Source: CAYMZZ01 sp046297935 (GTDB lineage: Bacteria; Bacteroidota; Bacteroidia; Chitinophagales; Chitinophagaceae). Taken from it: DNA of 64,000 bases. The number at the start of each line of letters is the position of its first letter. Positions within the stretch are counted from its first letter, which is position 1. Made by a program: the position numbers and the translations under genes. The notes under the pieces were generated by a model. It was given only the letters and a program-made list of their open reading frames with translations. It had not been told where the DNA came from and did not search any database. The stretch lies in the NCBI GenBank assembly GCA_046297935.1, contig JBKBHA010000002.1, positions 434,001-498,000 of the forward strand, in the 5' to 3' direction. Positions 17,402-25,778 of the stretch are shown piece by piece.

Positions 17402-19121
17402 CCAGCCCCATATCCGCAATGATCGCTTTAATTTTTCCATCGAGCGCTTTGTTCACCCGATCAAATTCCCCGGCGTTGCTGAGGTTTTCTTTTACGCTGA
17501 AATAAAATTTGATCTTGGGCTCGGTGCCGCTGGGGCGGGCCGATATCATGCTTCCATCTTCGGTGATAAACTGCAATACATTTGACTTGGGCAGATCAAT
17601 GGTCCATTCTTCTCCGGTTTGTGGGTTGAGTCCCTTGCGACGTTCGTAATCGAGCAGCTGAACCACTGGCGAGCCGTTGATGGAAACAGGAGGCTGACTG
17701 CGGTATTGCTCCATCATGGCAGCAATTTGCTGCTGGCCATCCATTCCTTTCTTGGTTATCGATATCAGGTCTTCTTTGTAGAAACCATATTGTATATACA
17801 GTTCTATCAGCTTTTCAAAAAGTGTGCGCCCTTTCGCTTTCTCATATGCAGCCATTTCGCAAAGCAAAGCAACCGCACTCACGGCGTCTTTGTCCCGAAT
17901 TTTATCGCCAATCATCAGTCCAAAACTCTCCTCCCCTCCTACCACATAATTTTCTTTGCCTTCTTTTTCACGAATCATTTCTGCAATCCATTTGAAGCCG
18001 GTCAGCACGCGATAACATTTAACGCCATTGCCCTCAGCCAGGGCATCTGCCATGCCGGTGGTTACGATGGTGGTAATGATCATATCGTTGGATTGTGCAA
18101 TTCCCTTGCTACGACGCGCTTCGAGCAGGTAGTTGAATGCCAAAACAGCTGTTTGATTTCCATTCATCAATACCCAATCGCCGTGATTGTCTTTCACTCC
18201 AATACCCACGCGGTCGGCGTCGGGATCGGTTCCGAGCAATATGTCAGCATCCAGCTGTTTAGCTCGGGCAAGACCAATTCCCATGGTTTCCTTCTCTTCC
18301 GGATTGGGATAAACCACCGTAGGAAAATTGCCATCGGGTGTTGACTGCTCGTCTACAATGGTTACATTAGTAAACCCAAATTGTTTCAGCACCTGTGGCA
18401 CCAGCGTGATGCCGGTACCATGTATGGGAGTGTACACTATCTTCAGGTCCTGCTGCTCACGAATAATATCCGGATATACGCTTAGTCCTTTTACCATTTC
18501 AATATAAGCCTGGTCAACTTCAGCGCCAATCAACTGAATCAACGATTCTCCGCCTGACCATTTCACTTCGTCTACCGAAGCAATCTTTTCCACTTCCTTT
18601 ATCACATTTTTGTCGTGTGGCGGAACCAGTTGGGCACCATCGTTCCAATAAGCCTTGTATCCGTTGTATTCTTTCGGGTTATGAGAAGCTGTACAAACCA
18701 CTCCACCCTGACATCCAAAATGCCGGATGGCAAAAGACAGCTCAGGTGTGGGTCGCAGACTTTCGAACAGGTAAACTTTTATACCATTTGCCGCAAATAC
18801 ATTGGCAGTGGTTTCCGCAAAAAAGCGACTGTTGTTTCTACTGTCATGGGCCACGGCTACACTTACCTCGCCGGCAAAGCTCGCTTTCAGATAATTGGCA
18901 TAGCCCTGCGTGGCCATGCCCACAGTATACTTGTTCATGCGGTTTGTTCCAACGCCCATTAATCCGCGTAAACCACCCGTACCAAATTCCAGATTGCGGT
19001 AAAATGCATCGGCCAGTTCGGTAGGACTTTCCTGCTGAAATTTCCTGATTTCATCTTTGGTCGCCTGATCAAAACTACCGTTGAGCCAGTTGTCTATCTT
19101 CTGTTGTATGGCTGCGTCCAT
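17397..19121 (-). CDS. Phosphoglucomutase/phosphomannomutase family enzyme
   Basis: The 574-residue enzyme moves a phosphate between C6 and C1 of hexose phosphates, feeding glycan and nucleotide-sugar synthesis. Four alpha-D-phosphohexomutase domains are seen in order. The catalytic phosphoserine is Ser146 in VCTASHNPKEYNG, the Mg-binding loop is GTDPDADRVG (Asp299, 301, 303), GGEESFG binds sugar, and the phosphate-binding RPSGTEPK is near the C-terminus. Length fits the PgcA-like group of Gram-positives and Bacteroidota. The last codon before the stop lies within a tandem-repeat array. A TAGCTTCG box lies about 35 bases upstream. Confidence 0.93.
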   Translation of the reverse strand: MDAAIQQKIDNWLNGSFDQATKDEIRKFQQESPTELADAFYRNLEFGTGGLRGLMGVGTNRMNKYTVGMATQGYANYLKASFAGEVSVAVAHDSRNNSRFFAETTANVFAANGIKVYLFESLRPTPELSFAIRHFGCQGGVVCTASHNPKEYNGYKAYWNDGAQLVPPHDKNVIKEVEKIASVDEVKWSGGESLIQLIGAEVDQAYIEMVKGLSVYPDIIREQQDLKIVYTPIHGTGITLVPQVLKQFGFTNVTIVDEQSTPDGNFPTVVYPNPEEKETMGIGLARAKQLDADILLGTDPDADRVGIGVKDNHGDWVLMNGNQTAVLAFNYLLEARRSKGIAQSNDMIITTIVTTGMADALAEGNGVKCYRVLTGFKWIAEMIREKEGKENYVVGGEESFGLMIGDKIRDKDAVSAVALLCEMAAYEKAKGRTLFEKLIELYIQYGFYKEDLISITKKGMDGQQQIAAMMEQYRSQPPVSINGSPVVQLLDYERRKGLNPQTGEEWTIDLPKSNVLQFITEDGSMISARPSGTEPKIKFYFSVKENLSNAGEFDRVNKALDGKIKAIIADMGLG

Positions 19122-19221
19122 ATTCGTTTGGTTAAGGTTTTGGAATTAAAAAATCGAAGCTATTTTATTGGGCCTGAAGTTATTCAATTTTAGCAGGAAA
19201 TCCAGTTCTGAATGCAAAACG

Positions 19222-19229
19222 TATTTTTG
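19222..19229 (+). promoter_or_regulatory. TAnnTTTG box at the DUF2279 start
   Basis: TATTTTTG lies five bases before the ATG. If used as a -7 element, transcription would begin about at the start codon, giving a leaderless message. There is no clear -33 element. Confidence 0.35.
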
Positions 19230-19234
19230 TATTA

Positions 19235-20254
19235 ATGCAGTTTTCGATTGAGCGAATTCGGTTTGCCCTGACCTGTCGGCGCCTGACCCTTTTGGTGCTG
19301 ACCATTGGCGGTATCCTGCCTTTTTCCATGGCGGCCAGCCGGCTGCCAACGCTTAAATTAAACAGTAACCATCGCTTGGCTGAGTTGGATTTTCCTGGCA
19401 ACGATTCTTTGCCTCGCAATCGCCTGATCTGGGTTTCGGCTGCCAACCTTGCTGCTTTTTCGGGATCGTTGCTGCTGCTCAACGAAGCCTGGTACAAAGA
19501 CCAGGACCGCAGTTCCTTTCATTTTTTTAACGATAGTCGCGAATGGCTACAGGTCGATAAAACAGGTCATGCCTGGTCGGCCTACACTGCATCGCGAGCT
19601 ACGAGTGCAATGTGGCGATGGGCCGGTTTATCGAACAAAAAAGCGGCGCTGGCAGGCAGTGTAACCAGCTTCGTTTATATGACCGGCATTGAAGTGCTGG
19701 ACGCCTACGCGGAGAAATGGGGATGGAGCTGGGCCGATATGGCAGCGAATGGATTTGGAACAGGGCTGCATCTCTTTCAGGAATTAGCCTGGTCTGAACA
19801 ACGAATTCAGTTCAAATTCAGCTTTCATCGCAACAACTACGCAGATGCCGAGCTGCATGCAAGAGCCAATGATCTGTATGGTTCCGGTTTCTCCGAAAGA
19901 ATGTTGAAAGACTACAATGCTCAGACCTATTGGTTAAGCGTGAACATTCGTTCCTTCTTTCCGGAATCCAAATGGCCTTCCTGGCTTAATATGGCTGCCG
20001 GCTACGGAGCGGAAGGAATGTTTGGCGGATTTGAAAATAGCTGGACGAACACGCAGGGCGTCAGTTTCGACAGAAGAGATATCCCTCGCCGTCGGCAATT
20101 CTACCTTGCTCCCGATATCGATCTTACCCGAATTAAAACACGGAGCAGGTTTTTGAAAACGACATTCTGGATACTCAACTCATTTAAAGTTCCGGCGCCC
20201 ACACTGATGTTGGACAATAAAGGTAAATTACGTTTATACCCGCTATATTTCTGA
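19235..20254 (+). CDS. DUF2279 family secreted protein
   Basis: The 339-residue protein has an N-terminal hydrophobic segment (about 14-34) with an Ala-Ala-Ser that could be a signal cleavage site. The conserved DUF2279 pattern follows: DKTGHAWSAYTASRATS, then Gly-rich and hydrophobic helices, and EKWGWSWADMAANGFG. The C-terminal half (about 185-339) looks beta-rich, with alternating aromatics, and ends in LRLYPLYF, similar to outer-membrane strand ends. It is a predicted envelope protein with no known function. It faces the phosphohexomutase across a divergent promoter region. Confidence 0.75.
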   Translation: MQFSIERIRFALTCRRLTLLVLTIGGILPFSMAASRLPTLKLNSNHRLAELDFPGNDSLPRNRLIWVSAANLAAFSGSLLLLNEAWYKDQDRSSFHFFNDSREWLQVDKTGHAWSAYTASRATSAMWRWAGLSNKKAALAGSVTSFVYMTGIEVLDAYAEKWGWSWADMAANGFGTGLHLFQELAWSEQRIQFKFSFHRNNYADAELHARANDLYGSGFSERMLKDYNAQTYWLSVNIRSFFPESKWPSWLNMAAGYGAEGMFGGFENSWTNTQGVSFDRRDIPRRRQFYLAPDIDLTRIKTRSRFLKTTFWILNSFKVPAPTLMLDNKGKLRLYPLYF

Positions 20255-20273
20255 GTAAGAATTAAGTCTTGGA

Positions 20274-20783
20274 TTATTGCAGGTACGCGCCCAGCACACG
20301 CCCCTCATTTACTTCAACGAAAATATGATCCTGCAACGTGGTAGCTATTGACATGCCTATATAGTCGGGATGAATCGGAAAGGAATTATGGCTACGCCCA
20401 ACCAGCACTGCCGTTTGAATTTTTTGTGGCTGATAATTTAAAAAGGGCTTGATGGCAAACAACATCGTTTTGCCGCTATTCGCCACATCGTCGATCAGAA
20501 TAATTGTTTTGCCATCAAATGACATATCGGAACTCAGGCTTACCTCACGTGGCTGCTTTTTGTCGAGCGATACCGACAATAATTCTGTGTGGATGGAAGA
20601 ATATTCCTTCATCAACGCCTGCAGCACAGAAGCAATAGCATATCCGTTTTCGCGTATCCCTGCCAGCACCAGCGAACCAATGTCTGCATTATTTTCGATG
20701 ATTTCAAGGGCCATCCGACGCAGCTTTTGCTCTGCTCGGGCACCGTCGAGTATATAATTTTTCGATTCCGTCATGGTACTCAT
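20274..20783 (-). CDS. Phosphoribosyltransferase-family protein (PyrR-like)
   Basis: The 169-residue protein has the type I PRTase fold. The PRPP-binding loop is TIILIDDVANSGKTMLFA (about 93-110), preceded by the VLAGIRENGYAIASVL strand near 39-54 and followed by a hydrophobic strand with VGRSHNSFP. The pattern resembles PyrR and other regulatory uracil PRTases. It may salvage a base or act as a sensor of PRPP and nucleotides; no PyrR binding site was recognised in the window. It is divergent from the Fe-S protein gene. Confidence 0.8.
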   Translation of the reverse strand: MSTMTESKNYILDGARAEQKLRRMALEIIENNADIGSLVLAGIRENGYAIASVLQALMKEYSSIHTELLSVSLDKKQPREVSLSSDMSFDGKTIILIDDVANSGKTMLFAIKPFLNYQPQKIQTAVLVGRSHNSFPIHPDYIGMSIATTLQDHIFVEVNEGRVLGAYLQ

Positions 20784-20821
20784 CGTTTCCGGCGTAAATT
20801 AGCTCATGTAATTGATTGCTT

Positions 20822-22144
20822 ATGCATATAGTACAACAAATTTTATTTGTCCTGATCAGTGCGGTTGCCATTTTTCTTTTTGCACGCAAAGTGCAGCAGA
20901 TACGTGCAAACATTTTGTTGGGGCGCGATGAGGACCTGAGTGATCAGCCAGGAAGACGCTGGAGGAATATGATTTTGCTGGCACTGGGTCAACAGAAAAT
21001 GTTCCGCAATCCGCTGGTGGCGGTGCTGCATTTGCTGGTGTATGCCGGATTTATCATTATAAATATTGAAGTACTTGAAATTGTACTCGACGGCATTCTG
21101 GGCACGCACCGATTATTTGCCGCCCCACTTGGTCCGGTGTACAAGTTTCTAATCAACTCATTCGAAGTGCTGGCGGTTTTGGTGATTGTAGCCTGTGTCA
21201 TTTTCCTGACACGCAGAAACTGGGTGCATATTCGACGCTTGCGCAGTGCTGATCTGAATGGCTGGCCACGCAGCGATGCGAATTATATACTCATTACCGA
21301 GATCGTGCTGATGACGCTGTTCCTGTTTCTGAATGCCAGCGATACATTGCTGCAGCAGCGAGCTGTAGAGCCCTATTCAGTGCATGGCACAGAGAATTTT
21401 ATATTTTCCCAACATCTTCACCCGCTGATAAATGGCATGAGCGATAATGCCCTCATTGCACTCGAAAGGATCTGTTGGTGGCTGCATATCGTTGGTATAT
21501 TCGCCTTCCTCAATTACCTGCCTTATTCAAAACACCTTCATATTCTACTGGCATTTCCAAACACCTACTACACCCGGCTGGCGCCAATGGGAAAAATGGA
21601 AAACATGCCCGCCATTCAGAATGAAGTATTGTATGCCATGCAGCCTGAACTTGCGCCTCCTGCCGATCCAAATGCCACTCCGGCAAGGTTTGGAGCCCGC
21701 GATGTGAACGACCTGAGCTGGAAAAATATTCTGGATGCTTATTCCTGCACAGAATGCGGCAGATGTTCGGCTGCCTGTCCGGCCAACATAACGGGCAAGT
21801 TGCTCTCGCCCCGAAAGATCATGATGGACACCCGCGATCGTGCTGAAGAAATGGGCGCCGCGATGCGCGGGGGCAAGGCCACAGACGAAAAAACTTTGTT
21901 GCACAACTATATTTCGGTTGAAGAATTGAGAGCTTGCACCACCTGTAATGCCTGCGTACAGGAATGTCCGGTTGGCATCAACCCACTTGATATTATTCTG
22001 CAACTGCGCCGCTACCTCATTATGGAAGAGAGCAACACGCCAGGGGAATGGGCAGCGATGTTTGGAAACGTGGAGAATAATTTTGCTCCCTGGAAGACTA
22101 ATCCAGACGACCGGGATCAATGGGTGCGCGATTCAGCGGTCTGA
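20822..22144 (+). CDS. Membrane-bound (4Fe-4S) oxidoreductase subunit, HdrC/GlpC-like
   Basis: The start is the ATG giving MHIVQQILFVLISAVAIFLF, for 440 residues. Five or so membrane helices fill the first 250 residues. A soluble C-terminal domain carries two 4Fe-4S sites, CTECGRCSAACP from Cys309 and CTTCNACVQECP from Cys372. This is the layout of Bacteroidota electron-transfer proteins that work with a separate CCG-domain (HdrB/GlpC-like) subunit. That partner is very probably the gene at 24050, although two opposite-strand genes separate them. Electron donor and acceptor are unknown. The 3' end overlaps the LysE gene by 12 bases, convergently. Confidence 0.85.
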   Translation: MHIVQQILFVLISAVAIFLFARKVQQIRANILLGRDEDLSDQPGRRWRNMILLALGQQKMFRNPLVAVLHLLVYAGFIIINIEVLEIVLDGILGTHRLFAAPLGPVYKFLINSFEVLAVLVIVACVIFLTRRNWVHIRRLRSADLNGWPRSDANYILITEIVLMTLFLFLNASDTLLQQRAVEPYSVHGTENFIFSQHLHPLINGMSDNALIALERICWWLHIVGIFAFLNYLPYSKHLHILLAFPNTYYTRLAPMGKMENMPAIQNEVLYAMQPELAPPADPNATPARFGARDVNDLSWKNILDAYSCTECGRCSAACPANITGKLLSPRKIMMDTRDRAEEMGAAMRGGKATDEKTLLHNYISVEELRACTTCNACVQECPVGINPLDIILQLRRYLIMEESNTPGEWAAMFGNVENNFAPWKTNPDDRDQWVRDSAV

Positions 22145-22891
22145 TTTATCAGCCTTACCATCGCCTTCCAGGCGATCGAGGTGTTCGTCAATTTTGTCGG
22201 CCTGCTCCTCTATGTTTCGGGTGAGTTCAGCGGGATCCTTCAACTTACGGGCTGCATCGCGTTTCGAAAATATTCGCCAAAGCTGAATTAGCGCGGTGAG
22301 CGCGAAAATGCCGCCAATAATCCAGTTCAGCACATGCTGATTATTGTTGATGCTGTTGGCGATCAACAAGCCACCGAATATAAAAAGGCAGTTGCCAATA
22401 AAAGTACCAATGCCAATGCCGGCAATATAGGAGTTGTAATGGTCAGCACGCGGCTGCAATACCTTGCGGGTGAATAATACAGTACTCCACCCAAACCAAA
22501 AGGGTATTTGAACCGGATTGACCGCACTCATCACTAATCCCAGTACAAAACGAGGCAATGTGCTGCTTAGAATCACATTTTCATTTACGGAAGGATGCAT
22601 GGCAGCATAGAAGCTGGATACAGCCAGGGCAACTACTATCAGCAAAGTGATCCATTCCAACGCGCGAAACAGTCGTTCCTGCTTCCGCACCCAGTCCATG
22701 GCCACCAGTGAAAGCCGTACATAAATGATTTCAACCAGCAATGAGCCTAACGAAAATAACATGGCCGCCAGCACCCCGTCTGAAATGGCCAGTTGCATGG
22801 CGGCAATATTCAGCGTACCTAAAGGCAGGGAACCCAGGAAACTGACCAGCATTCCGGTCAGAAATATGCGTATCAATGGGGCAATCTTCAT
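22133..22891 (-). CDS. LysE/RhtB family membrane transporter
   Basis: The 252-residue protein has six predicted membrane helices. The LysE hallmark near the N-terminus is GSLPLGTLNIAAMQLAISDG, followed by the second-helix stretch SLGSLLVEIIYVRLSLVAMDW. Relatives export amino acids or other small metabolites; no substrate can be given. The C-terminal 30 residues are charged and hydrophilic, which is an extension over most LysE proteins. It lies 30 bases after the ATP-grasp gene on the same strand and is probably co-transcribed. Possible export of the ATP-grasp product is a guess from this pairing. Confidence 0.8.
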   Translation of the reverse strand: MKIAPLIRIFLTGMLVSFLGSLPLGTLNIAAMQLAISDGVLAAMLFSLGSLLVEIIYVRLSLVAMDWVRKQERLFRALEWITLLIVVALAVSSFYAAMHPSVNENVILSSTLPRFVLGLVMSAVNPVQIPFWFGWSTVLFTRKVLQPRADHYNSYIAGIGIGTFIGNCLFIFGGLLIANSINNNQHVLNWIIGGIFALTALIQLWRIFSKRDAARKLKDPAELTRNIEEQADKIDEHLDRLEGDGKADKSDR

Positions 22892-22921
22892 TCGTTTTTC
22901 GTCAGCCAGTTGCTGTTTTCG

Positions 22922-23965
22922 TTAATCATATTTTTCCAGCATTTTGAAATGGCGCCTCGACTCTTTCAAAAAATTCCATCCGCGCTTGAACGACCAGTAA
23001 GGTGTACCATTTTTATGGTTGTGGCGACTGATCCGGTAGAGGGCCCTCCAGTGCTTCAATATTTCTGCGTAAGCGCGCCATAGGCTCATGCCACAGTCGT
23101 AAATATGGTTGGGCTCTGCACCACAACCATTATATTCCAGGATCAGAAAATTCTTGCCCTGCTTCAAATCTTCAATTGAAGTTGTCTTGATATCATAGCG
23201 GCCATAGAAGAAATATTTGGTGTAATGACTCAGCTCATCAAAAACGCAATGCAGGTCTTCATTGATTTCCAGATGAAGATTAGTGAAATGGGCGCCTCTG
23301 TTATGGTTGCCCGCATAAGAGAGATAGAATATTTCGTCTGCATCCAATACCCGGTCAAATCGATGGCCGTGGCGATGCTTCATTTCTTCCATCCGAAAAC
23401 GAGCGCGTGGATGAGCAACAATTAACTGTTCGAGCGTTGAAACACCGTCGCCTTTCACCTGCAACAGCTCCTTGTGTATAAATCCCGATACAACTCCTTT
23501 TTGCTGGTCTGGAAACCGGTAGTAGAACACACTTACTTCTACCGGCAACTCTACCAGATCCTGAACGATATATTCAACCGGAATTTTTTCGTGATATTTT
23601 CGTAGCTGATCTTCTGATTCAATTTTTCTAAACAGAATTCCTTTCATGCCAACGTCGGGTTTGACGATGAAAGGATATTGAAATCCCGCCTCCTTAATTT
23701 TTTCAAGTACAGTCTCAAACGGAAGGTCATGCAAAATATAGATGGTTCGGGGAACCAGTTGCTCCGGCAATTGGTCATACATCTCCTTTTTCCCTTCGCC
23801 TTCAAAGCCCCCAAAAGTGATGGTAGGATTGGATGAACTAAAGAACCAAAATGAACGGCTTCGAAGGCAATACCAAAACCAAACCGGGCTGATGGGCGCA
23901 TACAGCAAATAAAAATTCCAAAGTTCCCAGTGGGTCAGCCTTTTTAGAAATTTCTTGATCTTCAT
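22922..23965 (-). CDS. ATP-grasp-fold ligase-like protein
   Basis: The 347-residue cytosolic protein begins with a basic and aromatic stretch (HWELWNFYLLYAPISPVWFW) and then shows ATP-grasp features. YPFIVKPDVGMKGILFRKI (about 97-115) is the nucleotide-binding strand and glycine loop, EYIVQDLVELPVEVSVFYYR (about 130-150) the hinge and following strand, and FLILEYNGCGAEPNHIYD (about 275-293) the metal-binding Glu/Asn. ATP-grasp enzymes join a carboxylate to an amine or thiol through an acyl phosphate. No D-Ala-D-Ala ligase or RimK signature is clear, so the substrate is unknown. A TAnnTTTG box precedes it. Confidence 0.78.
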   Translation of the reverse strand: MKIKKFLKRLTHWELWNFYLLYAPISPVWFWYCLRSRSFWFFSSSNPTITFGGFEGEGKKEMYDQLPEQLVPRTIYILHDLPFETVLEKIKEAGFQYPFIVKPDVGMKGILFRKIESEDQLRKYHEKIPVEYIVQDLVELPVEVSVFYYRFPDQQKGVVSGFIHKELLQVKGDGVSTLEQLIVAHPRARFRMEEMKHRHGHRFDRVLDADEIFYLSYAGNHNRGAHFTNLHLEINEDLHCVFDELSHYTKYFFYGRYDIKTTSIEDLKQGKNFLILEYNGCGAEPNHIYDCGMSLWRAYAEILKHWRALYRISRHNHKNGTPYWSFKRGWNFLKESRRHFKMLEKYD

Positions 23966-23975
23966 GTCAGGTGGA

Positions 23976-23983
23976 CAAAAATA
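23976..23983 (-). promoter_or_regulatory. TAnnTTTG promoter box for the ATP-grasp/LysE pair
   Basis: The minus strand reads TATTTTTG about ten bases upstream of the ATP-grasp start. It is divergent from the plus-strand promoter of the CCG gene. Confidence 0.45.
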
Positions 23984-24000
23984 ATGTAAAGCTTATGACA

Positions 24001-24033
24001 TTGATAAGGAATAGGCATTTTCCTTTAGATTTG
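24001..24033 (+). promoter_or_regulatory. Promoter of the CCG-domain gene (TTG, 22 bp, TAGATTTG)
   Basis: A TTG at the left and TAGATTTG at the right, 22 bases apart, fit the Bacteroidota sigma consensus of a -33 TTG and a -7 TAnnTTTG. The expected start site lies about ten bases before the ATG. This gives the gene its own promoter after separation from its presumed partner. Confidence 0.55.
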
Positions 24034-24049
24034 AAGAAAATTGGAAAGT

Positions 24050-24832
24050 ATGCAGGTTCCAACGGTTGCAGATATGATGGCGCAGGGGCAAACACCAGAG
24101 ATACTCTTCTGGGTGGGCTGTGCGGGCAGCTTCGATCACCGGGCTCAGAAAGTTACTAAGGCATTTGCGCAGATACTCGACAAGCTGGGCGTTTCTTATG
24201 CCATTTTGGGAAAGGAAGAAATGTGTACAGGCGATCCTGTACGACGCGCGGGCAATGAATTCATGTTTCAAATGATGGCCTATCAGAATATTCAAATCCT
24301 GAATAATTACGGCATTAAAAAAATTGTGACCACCTGCCCTCATTGTTTCAATACTTTCAAAAATGAATACCCCGAACTGGGCGGCAACTATGATGTTGTG
24401 CACCACAGCAGCTATTTGCAGGATCTTATAGACGCCGGCCGCATTCGGATGAAAGAATCTGGTGAATTCCGGGGAAAAAAGATCACCTATCACGATAGCT
24501 GTTATCTGGGCCGGGCCAATAATATCTACGATGCACCCAGACGTGTGCTGGAGGTACTGGATGCAGAACTGGTAGAAATGAAGCGCTGCCGCAGCAAGGG
24601 CCTTTGTTGTGGTGCCGGGGGCGCTCAGATGTTTAAAGAAGAAGAAAAAGGGAATATAGCGATCAACACTGAACGCAGTCAGGAAGCCCTGTCTACGGGC
24701 GCACAGGTTATAGCTGCAGCCTGTCCATTTTGCAACACCATGATGACCGACGGCGTAAAGCTGGCCGAAAAGGAAGATAGTGTGAAAGTGCTTGATATTG
24801 CCGAACTGGTGGCCGCAAGCATGGCCGATTAA
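24050..24832 (+). CDS. CCG-domain Fe-S oxidoreductase subunit, HdrB/GlpC-like
   Basis: The ATG start gives 260 residues; three codons upstream is only a TTG. Two cysteine-rich CCG units are seen: an N-terminal one with FWVGCAGSFDHRAQ and TTCPHCFNTFKNEYPEL, and a C-terminal one with HDSCYLGRANNIYDAPR, KGLCCGAGGAQMF and AACPFCNTMM. In heterodisulfide reductase B and related proteins this domain binds a noncubane Fe-S cluster and does two-electron chemistry. It should form a complex with the membrane Fe-S protein at 20822. It is probably cytosolic, bound to the membrane partner. Confidence 0.88.
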   Translation: MQVPTVADMMAQGQTPEILFWVGCAGSFDHRAQKVTKAFAQILDKLGVSYAILGKEEMCTGDPVRRAGNEFMFQMMAYQNIQILNNYGIKKIVTTCPHCFNTFKNEYPELGGNYDVVHHSSYLQDLIDAGRIRMKESGEFRGKKITYHDSCYLGRANNIYDAPRRVLEVLDAELVEMKRCRSKGLCCGAGGAQMFKEEEKGNIAINTERSQEALSTGAQVIAAACPFCNTMMTDGVKLAEKEDSVKVLDIAELVAASMAD

Positions 24833-24836
24833 TTTG

Positions 24837-25223
24837 CTAAGCGGTATATCCGGATAAACTTTCCTGCAATTCTATTGCCTCGCGGAGACGACCTCTCGGA
24901 ATGGGCAAATAAATGCTCCGTAAACGGCCGTTGGCCTGCTGATAATAAATTTCAAAAATATTGAGCGGTCCCGACTCTCGAATATGCACCCGTTTTAAAC
25001 GTCGGAACTGATCGAGAAACACTTCAGCCTGCTCGTTGATTTTGATCCGGCTGCCCGTAATCGTTACTTCAGGCAGTTTTGAACCTGCTGAAAATATCAG
25101 GGAGCCAAACAGGTATCGGAGCCAGCCCTGACGGCGCCTCTCCCATTGCCTGAACAACTTCCATTCGTCGGGGCTGTACACCCAATGTGCCAATATCCGG
25201 GATGAATCACGTATCACACGCAT
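24837..25223 (-). CDS. Hypothetical protein of unknown family
   Basis: The ATG start gives 128 residues (a TTG is three codons upstream). Basic and tryptophan-rich at the N-terminus (SPDEWKLFRQWERRR), with a short hydrophobic stretch YLFGSLIFSAGS near 40-51, then a predicted beta-rich part PEVTITGSRIKINEQAEVFLD. The order suggests a membrane-associated PH- or GRAM-like small domain, but this is a weak guess. It is divergent, by 30 bases, from the gene at 25254, and its stop lies four bases from the CCG gene's stop. Confidence 0.6.
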   Translation of the reverse strand: MRVIRDSSRILAHWVYSPDEWKLFRQWERRRQGWLRYLFGSLIFSAGSKLPEVTITGSRIKINEQAEVFLDQFRRLKRVHIRESGPLNIFEIYYQQANGRLRSIYLPIPRGRLREAIELQESLSGYTA

Positions 25224-25253
25224 GCTTCGCAATTTCTGACGTAATTTAGCGGC

Positions 25254-25778
25254 ATGAATCTGGAGTTTACATACCTTCTCGACGGTAATTTTGATCCTTC
25301 TTCACGCGTATGGATTTATCAAAGCAGCCGCCTGTTTAGTATTGGCGAAGCCTTGCAGATAGAAGGATTATTGAAGGACTTTACCAGCAATTGGAAGAGC
25401 CATGGCACACCGGTGAAAGGCACCGGGTATTTGTTTTTTGGCCAGTTCATTGTGCTGATGGCCGATGAAACTGCTACGGGCGTGAGCGGTTGTAGCACCG
25501 ATAGCTCGGTTCATTTTGTAAAAGATCTGGAAAAACAATTTTCCGTTTCATTGTTTGATCGCACCATGCTGGCATTCGTTGTAAAAGATAAAATTGAACA
25601 AATACCCCTGAGCCAGTTGGCACCCGCTATCAAAGGTGGATTCATCAACCGGCAAACGCTGTTTTTTAACAACACCGTTTTGACAAAAGCTGAGCTTGAA
25701 AAAAGCTGGATCGTAGAAGCGGGTCAGTCATGGCTGGCTCCCCGGTTTGCAAAAGCGGAGACTGCCGCGGCAAACTAA
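25254..25778 (+). CDS. Conserved Bacteroidota protein, often labelled 'ABC transporter ATPase' without support
   Basis: The 174-residue protein has no Walker A or B motif and no ABC signature, so that common label, if met, is not backed by this sequence. Visible features are SSRVWIYQSSRLFSIGEALQIE near 17-38, a hydrophobic strand YLFFGQFIVLMAD near 61-73, GCSTDSSVHFVKDLEKQF near 80-97 and LFDRTMLAFVVKD. The GCSTDSSVHFV stretch looks like a nucleotide- or metal-handling loop but I cannot assign it. It probably is cytosolic. The stop codon overlaps by four bases the stop of the receptor gene opposite. Confidence 0.7.
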   Translation: MNLEFTYLLDGNFDPSSRVWIYQSSRLFSIGEALQIEGLLKDFTSNWKSHGTPVKGTGYLFFGQFIVLMADETATGVSGCSTDSSVHFVKDLEKQFSVSLFDRTMLAFVVKDKIEQIPLSQLAPAIKGGFINRQTLFFNNTVLTKAELEKSWIVEAGQSWLAPRFAKAETAAAN

